Shown: positions 46,001 to 57,412 of the stretch, one piece after another | Numbering within the stretch: position 1 is the first letter of the stretch | How the letters are laid out: each line of letters opens with the position of its first letter | DNA from: Planctomycetota bacterium | GTDB taxonomy: Bacteria; Planctomycetota; Phycisphaerae; Phycisphaerales; Zrk34 | NCBI GenBank assembly: GCA_016125255.1 | Contig: WGMD01000024.1 | Location: 1-64,000, forward strand | DNA: 64,000 bases | Reading direction: 5' to 3' | Made by a program: the position numbers and the translations under genes | The notes under the pieces: model-generated | What the model was told of the DNA's origin: nothing | What the model saw: the letters and a program-made list of their open reading frames with translations, nothing else | Database searches by the model: none

Positions 46001-47655
46001 CCGCGCAGCGAGAGCTTGAACCCGTTCTTACCTTTGGCGGCGCCGTGACACGTCCCCTGATTGCAACCGGCGCGCGAGAGGATCGGGTTCACGTCGAGAA
46101 TGAAGTCGTAATGCTTTTCGCCCTGCGAATGGGTCGCCACGCTTGCCGCATCGACCGGCGCGGGGGCGAACTTGCCGCGGATCGTCCCGCCGGTCGGGTC
46201 GATGAGGCGGATCATCCCGTCCCCGCCCGCCGCCGCGAGCGTCTTGCCGTCGGGCGAGAATGCCACGGCGTAAATCGCCGAGTCGCCCACTTCGACCTGC
46301 GCCACCGTCCGCACGCCTTCGTGCTTGTAGTCCTCGACCGCCTTCTTCTCCTCGGGCTTGCGGTCGGCGACGCGCTTGGCCATGATCGCCTTGATGTTGT
46401 CCGGCAGCGTCCCCGTGAAGTTGTAGGCATACACGAACACCTGCCCCGCGCCATCGAGCGAGCTGCCCGCCGCGATGAGCGAACCGTCCCGGCTCACCGC
46501 CACCGTGTTCACGCGCCCGCGCATTTCCGGCAGTTCGCGGATCACGTTCGCGTCGTCGCCGATGACGCGATTGGTCTGTCGGAACACGCGATAGACCTTC
46601 GGCATGCCGTCGGACCCGCCGATGACGATCTCATCGCGATGCGGGTGACGCGCCACGGCCAGGATGCCGCCCTTGAGCGCGCCGGGGGTGATCGAGGTGA
46701 TGTTGTCGATGAAGCGCTGCTCGGAGAACTGGTAGAGCTTTGTCGTCATGTCGCGCCCGACGGAAATCAGATGCGACCCATCGACTGAGAACACGGTGTC
46801 CAGGGCCCAGTCGTCGTGGGCGCCGTTGAAGAAGATTTGCTTGCCGGTCTTGGCGTCGAAGGCGCGGACGCTGTGGTCGGGGCAGCCGACGGAGACGGAC
46901 TGACCATCGGGGGACCAGGCGGCCCCGTAGATCGTGTCATATCCCGCCGGTGCGGAGACGAGCAGTTTGCGCTCGGCGACGTCCCAGATTTGCAGTTCGC
47001 CCATGCGTGCGGGCAGGCCGCCGGCGACGGCGAGCTTGGACCCGTCGGGGCTGAAGCGGACGCTGGTGATGCGCTGCGAGAGGCCGACGAGTCGGGCGAG
47101 GCGCTCCGAGCCGTCGGGCTTGAGGAGCAATACTTCATGAAACGCCGCGACGGCGAGCATCTGCCCGTCCGGCGAATAGTCCATCGAGGTCACGACCGGC
47201 TGGCGCGAATAGATCGGCGGGTGATCCATGTCGAACTTCGCCTTCGCATTGGCCGGCGTGTCATCGACCGCGCCTTCCTTGATCCATTTTGCGATCAGGT
47301 TGCGGTCCGCTTCCGTCAGCGGGTCGGCGTTCTTGGGCATCTCGATCTTCCCGTCGGCCGCGGGTCGGATCATCTTCAATAAGGCGCTGTCATCCGGCTT
47401 GCCCGGCACGATCGCCGCATCGCCCGAGTCGCCGCCGGCCAGCAGGCGATCGAAGGCGGTCATGACGTACTTGCCCTTGGCCTTGGCGGGCTGATGGCAG
47501 CCCATGCAATTGGCCTGAAGAATCGGGCGGATCTGCTTATGAAAGCTCACGGGCGCGTTGGGGTCGGCGGGGGCGTCGGCCCCGGCGGCGATCCCGCACA
47601 CCAGGAACCCAAGCAGCGCGACGACGATCGGAACGGCGGCAATGCGTGAATGCAC
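43015..47655 (-). CDS. Large planctomycete cytochrome: PSCyt1 + WD40 + DUF1549 + DUF1553
   Basis: A 1546-residue exported protein. Signal peptide (residues about 1-25), then a PSCyt1-type domain with heme site NCMGCHQ near residue 52, WD40-like repeats (residues about 155-510: [52 protein letters not shown]), and a second cytochrome-like element [18 protein letters not shown] near residue 532. DUF1549 covers about 730-905 ([40 protein letters not shown]), and DUF1553 runs from about 965 to the end ([15 protein letters not shown]). DUF1553 is interrupted by a coiled coil and a discoidin-like domain (residues about 1230-1440). It heads the operon with DUF1501. Substrate unknown; a role in polymer degradation or electron transfer is inferred. 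Confidence 0.92.
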   Translation of the reverse strand: MHSRIAAVPIVVALLGFLVCGIAAGADAPADPNAPVSFHKQIRPILQANCMGCHQPAKAKGKYVMTAFDRLLAGGDSGDAAIVPGKPDDSALLKMIRPAADGKIEMPKNADPLTEADRNLIAKWIKEGAVDDTPANAKAKFDMDHPPIYSRQPVVTSMDYSPDGQMLAVAAFHEVLLLKPDGSERLARLVGLSQRITSVRFSPDGSKLAVAGGLPARMGELQIWDVAERKLLVSAPAGYDTIYGAAWSPDGQSVSVGCPDHSVRAFDAKTGKQIFFNGAHDDWALDTVFSVDGSHLISVGRDMTTKLYQFSEQRFIDNITSITPGALKGGILAVARHPHRDEIVIGGSDGMPKVYRVFRQTNRVIGDDANVIRELPEMRGRVNTVAVSRDGSLIAAGSSLDGAGQVFVYAYNFTGTLPDNIKAIMAKRVADRKPEEKKAVEDYKHEGVRTVAQVEVGDSAIYAVAFSPDGKTLAAAGGDGMIRLIDPTGGTIRGKFAPAPVDAASVATHSQGEKHYDFILDVNPILSRAGCNQGTCHGAAKGKNGFKLSLRGYDALFDVRALTDDHAARRINLASPDDSLMLLKATGAVPHEGGQRFKPDDPYYKVIRDWIADGAKLHLDVPRVRQIALTPINPTVDKAGDAQAMKVVATYSDGSTREVTHEAFIDSGNTDVAKTDRDGVATAIRRGEAPLLARYEGAYAATTLTVMGDRNGFVWKEPQTWGKIDELVAAKWQRMKIEPSDLCSDAEFIRRVTLDLTGLPPSAEDVDAFLADGRDMRLKRDELIDKLIGSDAFIEHWTNKWADLLQDNGKFLGREGAAALRQWIRKEVADNTPYDQFVRKILTADGSNKDNPAVSYYKILREPDAIMENTTHLFLAVRFNCNKCHDHPFERWTQDQYYETAAYFARVDLEKDPAGGDRKIGGTAVEGAKPLYEKIIDKSSGEITHARTGAVAAPLFPYPAKHETNDKMTRRQELAAWLTSADNRYFALSYVNRLWGYMFGVGIIEPIDDIRASNPPTNPSLLDYLTHRFIDSGFNMRAMLAEICKSRTYQLSFRSNKWNDDDTINYSHARPRRLEAEVLYDTVHAVTGSKPNIPGVPAGTRAAALPDVELGLPDGFLNTFGRPARESACECERTSGLQLGPVMALVSGPTVADAIADSNNAIAKLVAAEPDDRKLVNDLFMRILNRPATDAEVAATLGEIGGISADHAKIAAELDALEKKFAPDIARREDERAKQIAAAKAALEEYQKSESDRIAKWESGQGATKWQIIEPESAKAEKGTVLSVEGDKAIFASGPNQKDVYDVIAATGLKGITGVRLEMLTDDRLPSKGPGRAPGNGNFVLTEFEVFAAPGSPADAADKFKKVKLENAQADFSQDGYDIKTAIDGNAKAMANNGWATHPKTGENRTATFELKDPLDAAKLKFRLIQNYQGNDHQVGKFRLSVTTDAKPFHAGPPEKIAPILAIEAGKRTPEQVKQLVDFYRGQDEPYKKLTAAVGKAQEPIKLDPSLLAARSDFKYSKEQADHQRLTVAQDLAWALINSPAFLFNH

Positions 47656-48002
47656 GATGAGAGGCCTCCGGCTGCGGGAATCAATATGTCCAACGTCAGA
47701 TCAGCACCCTGATGATAGCCCCGCGATGGCACGTTGAACCACCCGGTCAGATCGTGATATTGCACCTCGGATACAGGGTTGGCTCACGACCCTCGCATCT
47801 GCCGTGACTGATTTTTCCCCATTTGACGGTTGACGCGCGTCAGCAAGCGGTCGAGCCCGTATGCAATCGCATTCCTCGACCGCTCCCTCACGGTCGCGGC
47901 TCGTTGGAGACGCGATTTGCTTTGTGAAACCGCCCTGGTCTTACATATTCAAGCAACATCCGCACAGCAAAAAAAACACGCGCGTTTCGTCGGAGGTGAC
48001 GG
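47656..48002. other. Intergenic gap between the cytochrome gene and nasS
   Basis: No gene, RNA or clear promoter was found. It contains the leader of the minus-strand cytochrome gene, including a GGAGG-type ribosome binding site, and the downstream flank of nasS. Short plus-strand frames here look random. Confidence 0.5.
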
Positions 48003-49274
48003 CTACAAGCTTTCGGAGGTCTGAAGCTCGTGCCGGATGTCGAAGCTGTCCAGATAGGCGAGAGGATGCGCGGGGTCGAATCGGCGTCGGTCCATGAAGC
48101 GGTCGGGCCCGAGCGCGAGCCCCTCCGCATCGGCGTACGGCTGATCGTGATCGCCTTCGGGTTTGCTGTCGCGCCCCGGGCAGGCCACGCCGAGCGATCC
48201 GGCGGCGGCGCGATAGATGTCGGGGCGATACACGGCGCGGGCGATTTCATCGAAGGGCGTCGCGCGCGGAATCTGACCCCAGCGCGCCATCTGCGTCATG
48301 AACCACACCGCATGCGAGCGCCACGGGAACGTCGCGCCGTAGCGGAAGAACACATTGAAGTCGGGCACGGGCAGGGCGGGCGCGTCGGCGTGATACTTGA
48401 ACGTGCCGGTCATCGACATGCTGACCACTTCGCCGGGCGCGCCGACATATTCGGGTTTGGCGAGCATCAGCGCGACCTCCCGTCGATGCTCGGGCTCATC
48501 GATCCATCGGGCGGCCTCGATGAGCGCGGTGACGAGGGCGATGTGCGTGCGCGGATGCCGCTGCGCCCAGTCGGCGGTGACGCCCAGCACTTTCTCGGGG
48601 CTGTTGTTCCAAAGTTCGTAGCCCGTCACAAGCACATGCCCGAGGCGATGATGCACCGCCATCTCGTTCCACGGCTCGCCGACGCAGTACCCGTCGATGA
48701 GCCCGGCGGCGAGCCGATCGCACATCTGCGGCGGGGGCACGATGACCAGCCGCACATCCCGATCGGGATCGATCCCCGCCGACGCCATCCAATAGCGAAG
48801 CTGGTAGTTGTGCCCGGAGACGGGGAAGACGGTGGCGAACGTCAGCGGTTTGCGTCCGGCCCGGCGGTCAGCTTCGATGACCCGCCGCAGAGCCAGTGCG
48901 GAGGCGGTGCGATCGGTCGCTTGGCGCGGGGCGATGTCGAGCATGCGGTCGTAGAGCGCGTTGGAGACGGTGATGGCGTTGCCGTTGAGCCCCAGACTCA
49001 TGGCGGTGATCATCGGCTGGGCGATGCCGTCGATGCCGAGCGTGGCGGCGATGGGCATGCCGGCGAGCATATGCGCCGCGTCGAGGAGGCCGACGGAGAC
49101 TTTGTCGCGGATGCTCGACCAGCTCGGCTCGCGGAAGAGCTTCACTTCCAGTCCCTGCCGCTCGAAGAAGCCCAGTTCCTGCGCCGCCACCAGCGCGGCG
49201 CAATCGGTGAGCGGGATGAAGCCGACGTTCAGTTGACGCGTTTCGAGTTGGGCGGGACCGGCACTCATGATCAT
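48003..49274 (-). CDS. nasS: Nitrate/nitrite sensor protein NasS
   Basis: A 423-residue periplasmic-binding-protein fold of the NrtA/NasS family but with no signal peptide, which marks it as the cytoplasmic nitrate sensor. NVGFIPLTDCAALVAAQELGFFERQGLEV opens the domain (residues about 16-45). AAHMLAGMPIAATLGIDG is near residue 72, [19 protein letters not shown] near residue 230, and VPDFNVFFRYGATFPWRSHAVWFMTQMARWGQI near residue 340. In the known system NasS sequesters NasT and releases it when nitrate binds. The ATG at 49274 overlaps the nasT stop (ATGA), so the two are coupled. The C-terminus carries a charged tail not seen in NrtA. Confidence 0.92.
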   Translation of the reverse strand: MIMSAGPAQLETRQLNVGFIPLTDCAALVAAQELGFFERQGLEVKLFREPSWSSIRDKVSVGLLDAAHMLAGMPIAATLGIDGIAQPMITAMSLGLNGNAITVSNALYDRMLDIAPRQATDRTASALALRRVIEADRRAGRKPLTFATVFPVSGHNYQLRYWMASAGIDPDRDVRLVIVPPPQMCDRLAAGLIDGYCVGEPWNEMAVHHRLGHVLVTGYELWNNSPEKVLGVTADWAQRHPRTHIALVTALIEAARWIDEPEHRREVALMLAKPEYVGAPGEVVSMSMTGTFKYHADAPALPVPDFNVFFRYGATFPWRSHAVWFMTQMARWGQIPRATPFDEIARAVYRPDIYRAAAGSLGVACPGRDSKPEGDHDQPYADAEGLALGPDRFMDRRRFDPAHPLAYLDSFDIRHELQTSESL

Positions 49275-49873
49275 TTCGTCGACTCCGTCGGGTGAGAGAG
49301 CAGGTCCGCCATTTCGATCACATCGCGCGCCACGTCCGCGATGCGCCGCTTGCGATCCATCGCCAGCTTCTGAAGCGTCCGGTAGGCCTGCGGCTCGGTG
49401 AGCTTCCGCTGCGACATGAGTACGCCCTTGGCCCGGTCGATGATCTTCCGATCCGCCAGCGTCGTCTGCGCTTTGGCCAGTTCGTCCTGCAACTGCTGAA
49501 ACCGCTGAAAGTGCGCGATGGCCATGTCGATCACGGGTTGGACTTTGGAGATGCTCAGTCCGTGCGCCATGTAGGCCGACACGCCGGCGGCGATCGCGGC
49601 GGTGATGGTCTCGCGGTCGTCCTTGCTCGAGAACATCACAATCGGCCGGGGCGTTTCGCGGTGAATCGCGCTGACCTGTTCGAGGGTGTCGCGGCCGGGG
49701 GCGTCGACGTCGATGAGAATCACATCGGGCTTGCACTCGTTGATGCGCGTCGGCAGATAGTCGGAGGCGGGGACCTGGGCGACGACTTCGTAGCCGCTCT
49801 CCGTCAGAACGCGGGCGAGCGTCTGGGCGCGCTGGGCGTGATCGTCGACGACCATGATCTTCAATAAAGCCAA
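49271..49873 (-). CDS. nasT: Nitrate-responsive antitermination regulator NasT (ANTAR)
   Basis: A 200-residue response-regulator-like protein: a REC-like domain (IMVVDDHAQRAQTLARVL, VILIDVDAPGRDTLEQV, IVMFSSKDD; residues about 5-115) and a C-terminal ANTAR RNA-binding domain (ADRKIIDRAKGVLMSQRKLTEPQAYRTLQKLAMDRKRRIADVARDVI; residues about 135-185). The start is TTG 49873, with a GGAG site about nine bases upstream and LALLKIMVVDD matching the first beta strand; ATG 49855 would truncate the strand. Free NasT would bind the leader RNA of the divergent nrt-nas operon and prevent termination. It is transcribed with nasS. Confidence 0.92.
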   Translation of the reverse strand: MALLKIMVVDDHAQRAQTLARVLTESGYEVVAQVPASDYLPTRINECKPDVILIDVDAPGRDTLEQVSAIHRETPRPIVMFSSKDDRETITAAIAAGVSAYMAHGLSISKVQPVIDMAIAHFQRFQQLQDELAKAQTTLADRKIIDRAKGVLMSQRKLTEPQAYRTLQKLAMDRKRRIADVARDVIEMADLLSHPTESTK

Positions 49874-50248
49874 GGCGGGTCGCTCCGGTGGGCATCGCGG
49901 GGCGGTCGTTGCGCGCGGATCGCGCACCGATCGCGCCGGGAAGACCGGAGTGCAAACCTGATGCCGGGGGTGAGGATGATGCATTCGCGCGGGTGGGCAT
50001 GTTGCATCGAATCAACATGCGGCGTGGCCCTGGCGGTGCGGCGGCTTGGAGGCGCGACAAGCCGTGAAGCCGGTTCATGTTCGGACCGGCGACTGCGACA
50101 AATCTGAACAATCGTCGCATCAGTGTCATGTAATTAGGCAGGCCGACGTTGCGAATTGTCCGCGTGGAAGATGCGTAGCCCGGAATCTGTCGCCCTTGTG
50201 GTGATGCAATGGGCGATTCGGACGGGACGGGGGAAGCGCCGCCGCGTG
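49874..50248. other. Divergent intergenic region between nasT and the nrt operon
   Basis: About 375 bases without a gene. Some dyads are visible (for example GGCGATTnnGGACGG surroundings), but no NtrC-type enhancer could be identified with confidence. It should contain the nasT promoter and any upstream activating sites for the sigma-54-type promoter. Confidence 0.4.
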
Positions 50249-50263
50249 TGGCACGACCTTTGC
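50249..50263 (+). promoter_or_regulatory. Sigma-54-type promoter of the nrt-nas operon
   Basis: TGGCACG-N4-TTGC, with the -24 GG at 50250-50251 and the -12 GC at 50262-50263, matches the sigma-54 consensus YTGGCACG-N4-TTGC exactly. The start of transcription should fall near 50275, just before the first leader hairpin. Confidence 0.75.
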
Positions 50264-50279
50264 GATACAGCCCGTCGTG

Positions 50280-50409
50280 CGCGGCGGTGACTCAATGCTG
50301 AGCAGCATCGCCGCGTGCGCTACAACTGCAAACATGGTGAAACCGAGCGGGTTTCGCCTGGGGACAACGGCGTCCTCTCAATGGTCAACACCAGTGAGGA
50401 CGCTTTTTT
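50280..50409 (+). promoter_or_regulatory. NasT/ANTAR-type leader with antiterminator hairpins and intrinsic terminator
   Basis: First hairpin 50280-50315: outer stem CGCGGCG/CGCCGCG, inner stem CTC/GAG with hexaloop AATGCT. Second hairpin 50336-50358: nine-base-pair stem around GAGCG. Third hairpin 50360-50377: stem GGGGAC/GTCCTC with hexaloop AACGGC. Its 3' arm overlaps the 5' arm of the terminator (GCGTCCTC 50370-50377 with GAGGACGC 50396-50403, then T6). The loops AATGCT and AACGGC have A at position 1 and G at position 4, the ANTAR consensus. Pairing of hairpin three excludes the terminator. The long gap between the first and third hairpins is atypical. Confidence 0.65.
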
Positions 50410-50437
50410 CATGCACACCATTCCCCGGAGCCATACC

Positions 50438-51802
50438 ATGCCTCGCCGCACTCGCCTCATCACCACGCTTCTCCTCGCCGCCGCCGTGCTGACAAGCTTG
50501 TTCGCCCCGGCCGCTCGCGCTCAGCAGCTCAACCTCGAAAAAGACCACCTGCGCTTCGGCTTCATCAAGCTCACCGACTGCGCCGCGATCGTCATCGCCA
50601 AGGAAAAGGGATTCTTCGCCGACGAAGGCCTTCAGGTCGAAGTCGTCGCCCAGCCCAACTGGAAGACGCTGCTGGACAACGTCATCAGCGGCGACCTGGA
50701 TGGGGCGCACATGCTCAGCGGCCAGCCCCTGGCCGCCACCATCGGCTTCGGCACCAAGGCCCACATCATCACCGCCTACACCCTCGACCTCAACGGCAAC
50801 GGCATCACGGTGTCCAACGCCATCTGGCGCCGCATGCAGGAAGCGGACCCGACGCTCGACACCCCGGCGCCGGCGCATCCGATCAGCGCCAAGTCGCTGC
50901 GTCCGATCGTCGATGAATATCTCGCCTCGGGCAAGAAGCTTCAGATGGGCATGGTGTTCCCCGTCTCGACGCACAACTACGAGCTCCGCTACTGGCTCGC
51001 CGCCGCCGGGATTCACCCGGGGATGTACACGAAGACCGACATCGGCGGGCGCACCGACGCACAGGTCGAGCTTTCCGTGACCCCGCCGCCGATGATGCCC
51101 GCGGTCCTGGAAGCGGGGAACATTCAGGGCTACTGCGTCGGCGAGCCGTGGAACCAGCAGGCCGTCGTCAAGAACATCGGCGTGCCGGTGACGACGAACT
51201 ACGACATCTACCGCAACAAGGCCGAGAAAGTCTTCGGGGTCACCAAGGCCTGGTCCGACGAAAATCCCAACACGCACATCGCCGTCGTCAAAGCCCTGAT
51301 CCGCGCCGGCAAATGGCTCGATGCGACGGACGCCGAGGGCAACTACCTCAATCGCGACGAAGCCGCCCGCATTCTCTCCAAGCCCAACTACGTCGGCGCC
51401 GACTACAACGTCATCAAAAACTCGATGACCGGCTACTTCTACTTCCAGAAGACCGACAAACGCGCGATGCCCGACTTCAATGTGTTCTTCAAGTACCACT
51501 GCACCTACCCCTGGTACTCCGACGGCATCTGGTTCCTGACGCAGATGCGCCGCTGGGGCCAGATCACCGAGCCGATGCCCGCCGACTGGTACGCCCAGAC
51601 CGCCAGGGACGTCTACAAGCCCGACATCTACCTCAAGGCCGCCAAGCTGCTCCTCGACGAAGGCAAGATCGACAAGGCCGACGTGCCGTGGGAAACCGAT
51701 GGCTACAAGCCGGCGACGTCGGCGTTCATCGACGGCGTCGCATACGACGGGCGCAAACCCCTCGAATACCTCGCCAAATTCAAAATCGGCAACACGAACT
51801 GA
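50438..51802 (+). CDS. nrtA: Nitrate ABC transporter substrate-binding protein
   Basis: A 454-residue periplasmic nitrate-binding protein of the NrtA/CmpA/SsuA fold. Signal peptide [20 protein letters not shown] up to AARA, then [32 protein letters not shown] (residues about 37-68). [17 protein letters not shown] is near residue 88, [20 protein letters not shown] near residue 230, and [31 protein letters not shown] near residue 347. It is closely parallel to NasS but exported. An ATG at 50411, just after the terminator T-run, is a poorer start; GGAG seven bases before 50438 decides. It is the first gene of the nrt-nas operon. A GACTTAAGTC palindrome separates it from nrtB. Confidence 0.94.
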   Translation: MPRRTRLITTLLLAAAVLTSLFAPAARAQQLNLEKDHLRFGFIKLTDCAAIVIAKEKGFFADEGLQVEVVAQPNWKTLLDNVISGDLDGAHMLSGQPLAATIGFGTKAHIITAYTLDLNGNGITVSNAIWRRMQEADPTLDTPAPAHPISAKSLRPIVDEYLASGKKLQMGMVFPVSTHNYELRYWLAAAGIHPGMYTKTDIGGRTDAQVELSVTPPPMMPAVLEAGNIQGYCVGEPWNQQAVVKNIGVPVTTNYDIYRNKAEKVFGVTKAWSDENPNTHIAVVKALIRAGKWLDATDAEGNYLNRDEAARILSKPNYVGADYNVIKNSMTGYFYFQKTDKRAMPDFNVFFKYHCTYPWYSDGIWFLTQMRRWGQITEPMPADWYAQTARDVYKPDIYLKAAKLLLDEGKIDKADVPWETDGYKPATSAFIDGVAYDGRKPLEYLAKFKIGNTN

Positions 51803-51822
51803 CCCCCACCCGCTCGGAGGCG

Positions 51823-51842
51823 GGGGGGACTTAAGTCCCCCC
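51823..51842. repeat. Palindrome with GACTTAAGTC core (copy 3), between nrtA and nrtB
   Basis: A perfect 20-bp palindrome (half-site GGGGGGACTT); one extra G on the left arm breaks the outer part that copies 1 and 2 keep. It lies in the 54-base gap within the nrt operon. Confidence 0.85.
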
Positions 51843-51856
51843 GTCCCTTTTTCAGG

Positions 51857-53428
<1,572 letters not shown>

Positions 53429-53447
53429 TCCACGAAAGGCGTCCGTC

Positions 53448-54293
53448 ATGGCCTACCTTGAAATGGACAATGTGAGCGTCGGGTTTGGCCCGTCGTCGAG
53501 CCGCACGACCGTGCTGCGCGAAGTCAACCTCGCCGTTCAGGAAAACGAGTTCGTCGCCATCATCGGGTTCTCCGGCTCGGGCAAAAGCACGGTCATGTCC
53601 ACCCTCGCCGGCCTGATCAAGCCCGACACCGGCGCCGTCCGCCTCGACGGCAAGGTCGCCGCGGAGCCCGGCCCCGATCGCGGCATCGTCTTTCAGAATT
53701 ACTCGCTGCTTCCCTGGCTTTGCGTGCATGGCAACATCGACATCGCCGTGCGGCAGGTCTACCCCAAGATGAAATCCCGCGAGCGGGCCGCCTACATTCA
53801 GCGCTACATCGACCTGGTGAATCTCACCGGGGCCGAATGGAAGAAGCCGCGCGAATTGTCCGGCGGGATGCGCCAGCGTCTCGCGCTCGCCCGCACCTTG
53901 TCCATGCAGCCGAAGGTGCTGCTCCTCGATGAACCGCTGTCCGCGCTGGACGCCCTGACCCGCGGCGTGTTGCAGGATGAAATCACGCGCCTGTGGGAGG
54001 AAGACCGGCGCACCGTCGTGATGATCACCAATGACATCGACGAAGCGCTTCTCATGGCTGACCGCATCGTGCCCCTGACGCCCGGGCCGGGCGCGCGCTT
54101 CGGGCGCGACTTCGTCGTTGATCTTCCCCGCCCGCGCGACAAGGCGAATCTCAATTTCAATCCGCGCTTCAAGCGCCTCCGCAATGACGTGACCGAGTAC
54201 ATGGTCGCCCTCAACGAGCGCGCCCGCTCGCTGAGGCCCGACACGAACATCCCGCTGCCCGATCTGGAGCCGATCCATATCGACGCGGCGTAG
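53448..54293 (+). CDS. nrtC: Nitrate ABC transporter ATPase, NrtC-type (without C-terminal sensor domain)
   Basis: A 281-residue ABC ATPase. Walker [10 protein letters not shown] near residue 41, Q-loop [12 protein letters not shown] near residue 83, signature [15 protein letters not shown] near residue 142, Walker [13 protein letters not shown] near residue 161. The H-loop reads MITNDIDEA, with Asn in the place of the usual His. It corresponds to the first ATPase of NrtABCD systems, but the NrtA-like C-terminal regulatory domain of cyanobacterial NrtC is absent. With the next gene it likely forms an ATPase heterodimer with one weakened site. It overlaps nothing and follows nrtB by 19 bases. 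Confidence 0.87.
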   Translation: MAYLEMDNVSVGFGPSSSRTTVLREVNLAVQENEFVAIIGFSGSGKSTVMSTLAGLIKPDTGAVRLDGKVAAEPGPDRGIVFQNYSLLPWLCVHGNIDIAVRQVYPKMKSRERAAYIQRYIDLVNLTGAEWKKPRELSGGMRQRLALARTLSMQPKVLLLDEPLSALDALTRGVLQDEITRLWEEDRRTVVMITNDIDEALLMADRIVPLTPGPGARFGRDFVVDLPRPRDKANLNFNPRFKRLRNDVTEYMVALNERARSLRPDTNIPLPDLEPIHIDAA

Positions 54294-54311
54294 CGCAACA
54301 GGTGGTGGCAA

Positions 54312-55217
54312 ATGTCCGACATTCCCAACAGCAATTATGACAGCCGCTATGTCGAGCTGATCAATCTCGTCAAGGAATATCCTAATCCCTACGGCGAAGC
54401 GGTCCGCGTCGTCGATCGGTTCAATCTGATCCTGCGCCGCGGCGAAGTCGCCTCCGTCATCGGCCACTCCGGCTGCGGCAAGTCGACCGTGCTGACCATG
54501 ATCGCCGGGCTCAACGCCGTCACGCACGGCAACGTCGTCATCGGCGAGCGCGAAGTGGTCGGCCCCGGCCCGGACCGCGCCGTCGTGTTTCAGTCGCCTT
54601 GCCTGCTCCCATGGATGACCGCGTTCGGCAATGTCATGATCGGCGTCAAGCGCGTCTATCCGCACGCCGCGCGCGCCCAGCGCAAACAGATCGTCGAGCA
54701 TTACCTGAGTCTGGTCGGTCTCGCCGATGCGATGCACAAGTACCCGCGCGAACTGTCGGGCGGGATGCAGCAGCGCGTGGGCATCGCCCGCGCGATCGCG
54801 CTCAAGCCCAAGCTGCTGCTGCTCGACGAACCCTTCGGCCGACTCGATTCGCTGACGCGCATGGAGCTTCAGGACGTCATCCTGGGCATTCTCGATCGCC
54901 AGCGCATCACGACGATGCTCATCACGCACGATGTGGACGAGGCGATGTTCATGTCGGACCGGGTCGTGATGATGACCACCGGGCCGCGCGCGACCATCGG
55001 GAAGATTCTGGCGCTGCCCTTCGATCGCCCGCGCGATCGCACGGCCGTGCTGGAGCATACCGACTACTACGACCTGCGCGGCGAGCTGATCCGGTTCCTG
55101 GAGGAGCAGGACCACGGTTCCGCCGCCGCCGAGGCGCGCCGCGCCGCCGTCGCCGCCAGCCGGGCCGACGAGGTCGCCGAGGAGCCCGCCGCCGCGGAGG
55201 TCGTCGCCGGATCATGA
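54312..55217 (+). CDS. nrtD: Nitrate ABC transporter ATPase, NrtD-type
   Basis: A 301-residue ABC ATPase with all canonical motifs: Walker [10 protein letters not shown] near residue 54, Q-loop [12 protein letters not shown] near residue 93, signature [15 protein letters not shown] near residue 153, Walker [15 protein letters not shown], and H-loop [11 protein letters not shown] with intact His. A Glu/Ala-rich C-terminal tail of about 30 residues is extra. It pairs with the preceding ATPase to power nitrate import through NrtB. Its stop codon overlaps the nasA start (ATGA), so translation is coupled. Confidence 0.9.
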   Translation: MSDIPNSNYDSRYVELINLVKEYPNPYGEAVRVVDRFNLILRRGEVASVIGHSGCGKSTVLTMIAGLNAVTHGNVVIGEREVVGPGPDRAVVFQSPCLLPWMTAFGNVMIGVKRVYPHAARAQRKQIVEHYLSLVGLADAMHKYPRELSGGMQQRVGIARAIALKPKLLLLDEPFGRLDSLTRMELQDVILGILDRQRITTMLITHDVDEAMFMSDRVVMMTTGPRATIGKILALPFDRPRDRTAVLEHTDYYDLRGELIRFLEEQDHGSAAAEARRAAVAASRADEVAEEPAAAEVVAGS

Positions 55218-57412
55218 TCGCCGCGCCGTCCAGTTCGACTTCGACGCCCGCCACGCGCCGCCGGTCGGCGGTGTGTCCCTACTGCGGCGTGGGATGCCGC
55301 ATCACGGCCGAGGTCGCCGGCGATCAGATCGTCAACATCACCGCCGACAAACACGCGCTGCCCAACTACGGCATGCTCTGCCAGAAGGGCGCGATGCTCA
55401 AAAGCCCCGGCATCTGGGACGCCGGCGGACGACTCTCGTATCCGATGCTGCGCGAGCGGCGGGACGCGCCGATGCGGCGCGCGACATGGGACCAGGTCGC
55501 CGACTTCATCGCCGCGCGACTCGGCGCGATCCGAGCCGAACACGGGCGCGACGCCATCGCGTTCTACGGGTCCGGTCAGCTCGACACCGAGGCGTCCTAC
55601 GTCTTCAACAAGCTTTTCAAAGGCGCGCTGGGCACGAACAACATGGACACCAACAGCCGCCTGTGCATGTCCAGCGCGGTGTCGGGCTACCTTCAGTCGT
55701 TCGGATGCGACGGCCCGCCGACGAGCTACGACGACCTGTTCCACGCCGACGTGTATCTCGTCGCCGGTGCGAACATGGCGGTCAATCATCCCGTGCTCTT
55801 TAACATGATGCGCAAGCGACGCGCCAAACATCCGCACGTCCGCATGATCGTCCTCGATCCGCGCAGGACGCCGACCGCTGACGCGGCGGACATTCACCTC
55901 CCGCTCGCCCCCGGCAGCGATGTGGCCTTCCTTCATCTGATCAGTCGGCGGCTGCTCGATCTGGGCCGCGCCGATGATCGCTACATCGAGGCGCATACCG
56001 AAGGGTTCACGGCGTATCGCGAGCATCTTTTGTCGCTGGATGAGGCGGCGTTGATAAACGCCTGCGATGTTGATCCGGCTCTGATCGAGCGGACCGTGGA
56101 ACTGCTCGGCGCGTCGGAGCGGCTGTTGAGTCTGTATTGTCAGGGGTTCAATCAGTCGGTGCGCGGCGTGGACAAGAACACGGCGCTGATCAATCTGCAT
56201 TTGCAGCTCGGCGCGATCGGCAAGCCGGGCGCCGGGCCGTTCTCATTGACGGGGCAGCCCAATGCGATGGGCGGGCGCGAGGTCGGTTACTTGTGCCACC
56301 AGCTTCCGGGCTATCGGTTCGTGACGGATGCGTCGCATCGCGCGGCGGTGGAGCGGCACTGGGGGCTCGCGCCCGATTCGATTTCGCCGGAGCCGGGGCT
56401 TTCGGCCGTGCCGATGTTCGAGGCGATCGCGCGGGGCCAGGTCAGAGCGATCTGGACCGCGTGCACGAATCCGGTCGTGTCGATGCCCGATGCGGCGCAG
56501 GTCCGCCGCGCCCTTGAAACCGCGGAACTGGTGATTCATCAGGACTGCTATCACCCGACGGAGACGGGGCGATTCGCGGATGTGCTGCTCCCGGCGGCGC
56601 AGTGGGGCGAGAAGACGGGGACGATGACCAACTCCGAGCGCCTCGTGGCGCGGAGCCAGAAGCTCTTTGAAGCGCCGGGCATCGCGATGCCCGATTGGTG
56701 GATCGCGGCGCGAATCGGTCGCGCGATGGGCTTCGCGGGTTTTGATTTTGTGACGAGCGAACAGGTGTGGGACGAATATCGGCAGCTCACCGCGGGGACA
56801 TGGTGCGATCAGGCGGGGATGACCAATGCGCGTCTGGCCGCCGGTCCGCTGCGCTGGCCGTGCCCGGACGCCGATCATCCGGGAACGGTGCGGCGGTATG
56901 AGGATGGTGTCTTTCCGACGCCGTCGGGCCGGGCGCGCTTCGTAACCGCGCCCGCCGCCGGCGCGGATGAACTGCCCGATGCGGAATATCCCCTGGTGCT
57001 CACGACCGGCCGCATCGCCGGTCAGTGGCACACGCGCACGCGCACCGGCAAAGTGCCCGAACTGATGCGCGAGGATGCGGAGGCGTTCGTGGAGATTCAT
57101 CCCGATGATGCCAGGACGCTCGACCTGCGCGACGGGCAGGTCGCCCGGCTCGTCGGTCGGCGCGGCAGGGCGATCGCGCGGGCGCGGCTCACACGGGCGA
57201 TTCGGCGGGGCGTGGTCTTCGCCACGTTCCACTTCGGCGAGCCCGACACGAACATCAACGACCTGACCAATCCGGCGTTCGACCCGATGTCCAAACAGCC
57301 GGAGCTCAAGTATTGCGCGGTGCGCGTCGAGGCGATCGCGGTCGAGGCGGCCGCGCCGGCGAGGGGCGATTCACGGGAACCGATCTCGGCGGAGGCGATG
57401 CATGACGAATGA
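55214..57412 (+). CDS. nasA: Assimilatory nitrate reductase catalytic subunit
   Basis: A 732-residue molybdopterin (bis-MGD) enzyme reducing nitrate to nitrite in the cytoplasm. The N-terminal [4Fe-4S] motif is CPYCGVGC near residues 21-28, with a further Cys in GMLCQKGAM near residue 55. The probable Mo-ligand Cys is in [17 protein letters not shown] near residue 155. Other features are [15 protein letters not shown], the pterin-binding [22 protein letters not shown] near residue 350, and the C-terminal MGD fold ([38 protein letters not shown]). There is no Tat signal, consistent with assimilation rather than respiration. No NAD(P)H domain is fused, so electrons must come from a partner such as the downstream flavoprotein or ferredoxin. 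Confidence 0.93.
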   Translation: MIAAPSSSTSTPATRRRSAVCPYCGVGCRITAEVAGDQIVNITADKHALPNYGMLCQKGAMLKSPGIWDAGGRLSYPMLRERRDAPMRRATWDQVADFIAARLGAIRAEHGRDAIAFYGSGQLDTEASYVFNKLFKGALGTNNMDTNSRLCMSSAVSGYLQSFGCDGPPTSYDDLFHADVYLVAGANMAVNHPVLFNMMRKRRAKHPHVRMIVLDPRRTPTADAADIHLPLAPGSDVAFLHLISRRLLDLGRADDRYIEAHTEGFTAYREHLLSLDEAALINACDVDPALIERTVELLGASERLLSLYCQGFNQSVRGVDKNTALINLHLQLGAIGKPGAGPFSLTGQPNAMGGREVGYLCHQLPGYRFVTDASHRAAVERHWGLAPDSISPEPGLSAVPMFEAIARGQVRAIWTACTNPVVSMPDAAQVRRALETAELVIHQDCYHPTETGRFADVLLPAAQWGEKTGTMTNSERLVARSQKLFEAPGIAMPDWWIAARIGRAMGFAGFDFVTSEQVWDEYRQLTAGTWCDQAGMTNARLAAGPLRWPCPDADHPGTVRRYEDGVFPTPSGRARFVTAPAAGADELPDAEYPLVLTTGRIAGQWHTRTRTGKVPELMREDAEAFVEIHPDDARTLDLRDGQVARLVGRRGRAIARARLTRAIRRGVVFATFHFGEPDTNINDLTNPAFDPMSKQPELKYCAVRVEAIAVEAAAPARGDSREPISAEAMHDE

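Noticed and set aside
44035-46788. 917-residue plus-strand frame opposite the cytochrome gene
   Set aside because: Arg/His-rich antisense composition, no domain; the real gene is on the minus strand.
48003-50129. 708-residue version of NasS with a long N-terminal extension
   Set aside because: The extension (49275-50129) is a shadow reading of nasT in another frame; NasS begins at 49274 with ATGA coupling.
55214-57412. Respiratory (periplasmic Nap) nitrate reductase
   Set aside because: No Tat signal, no nap genes; the operon contains nirA and an ABC nitrate importer, so it is assimilatory.
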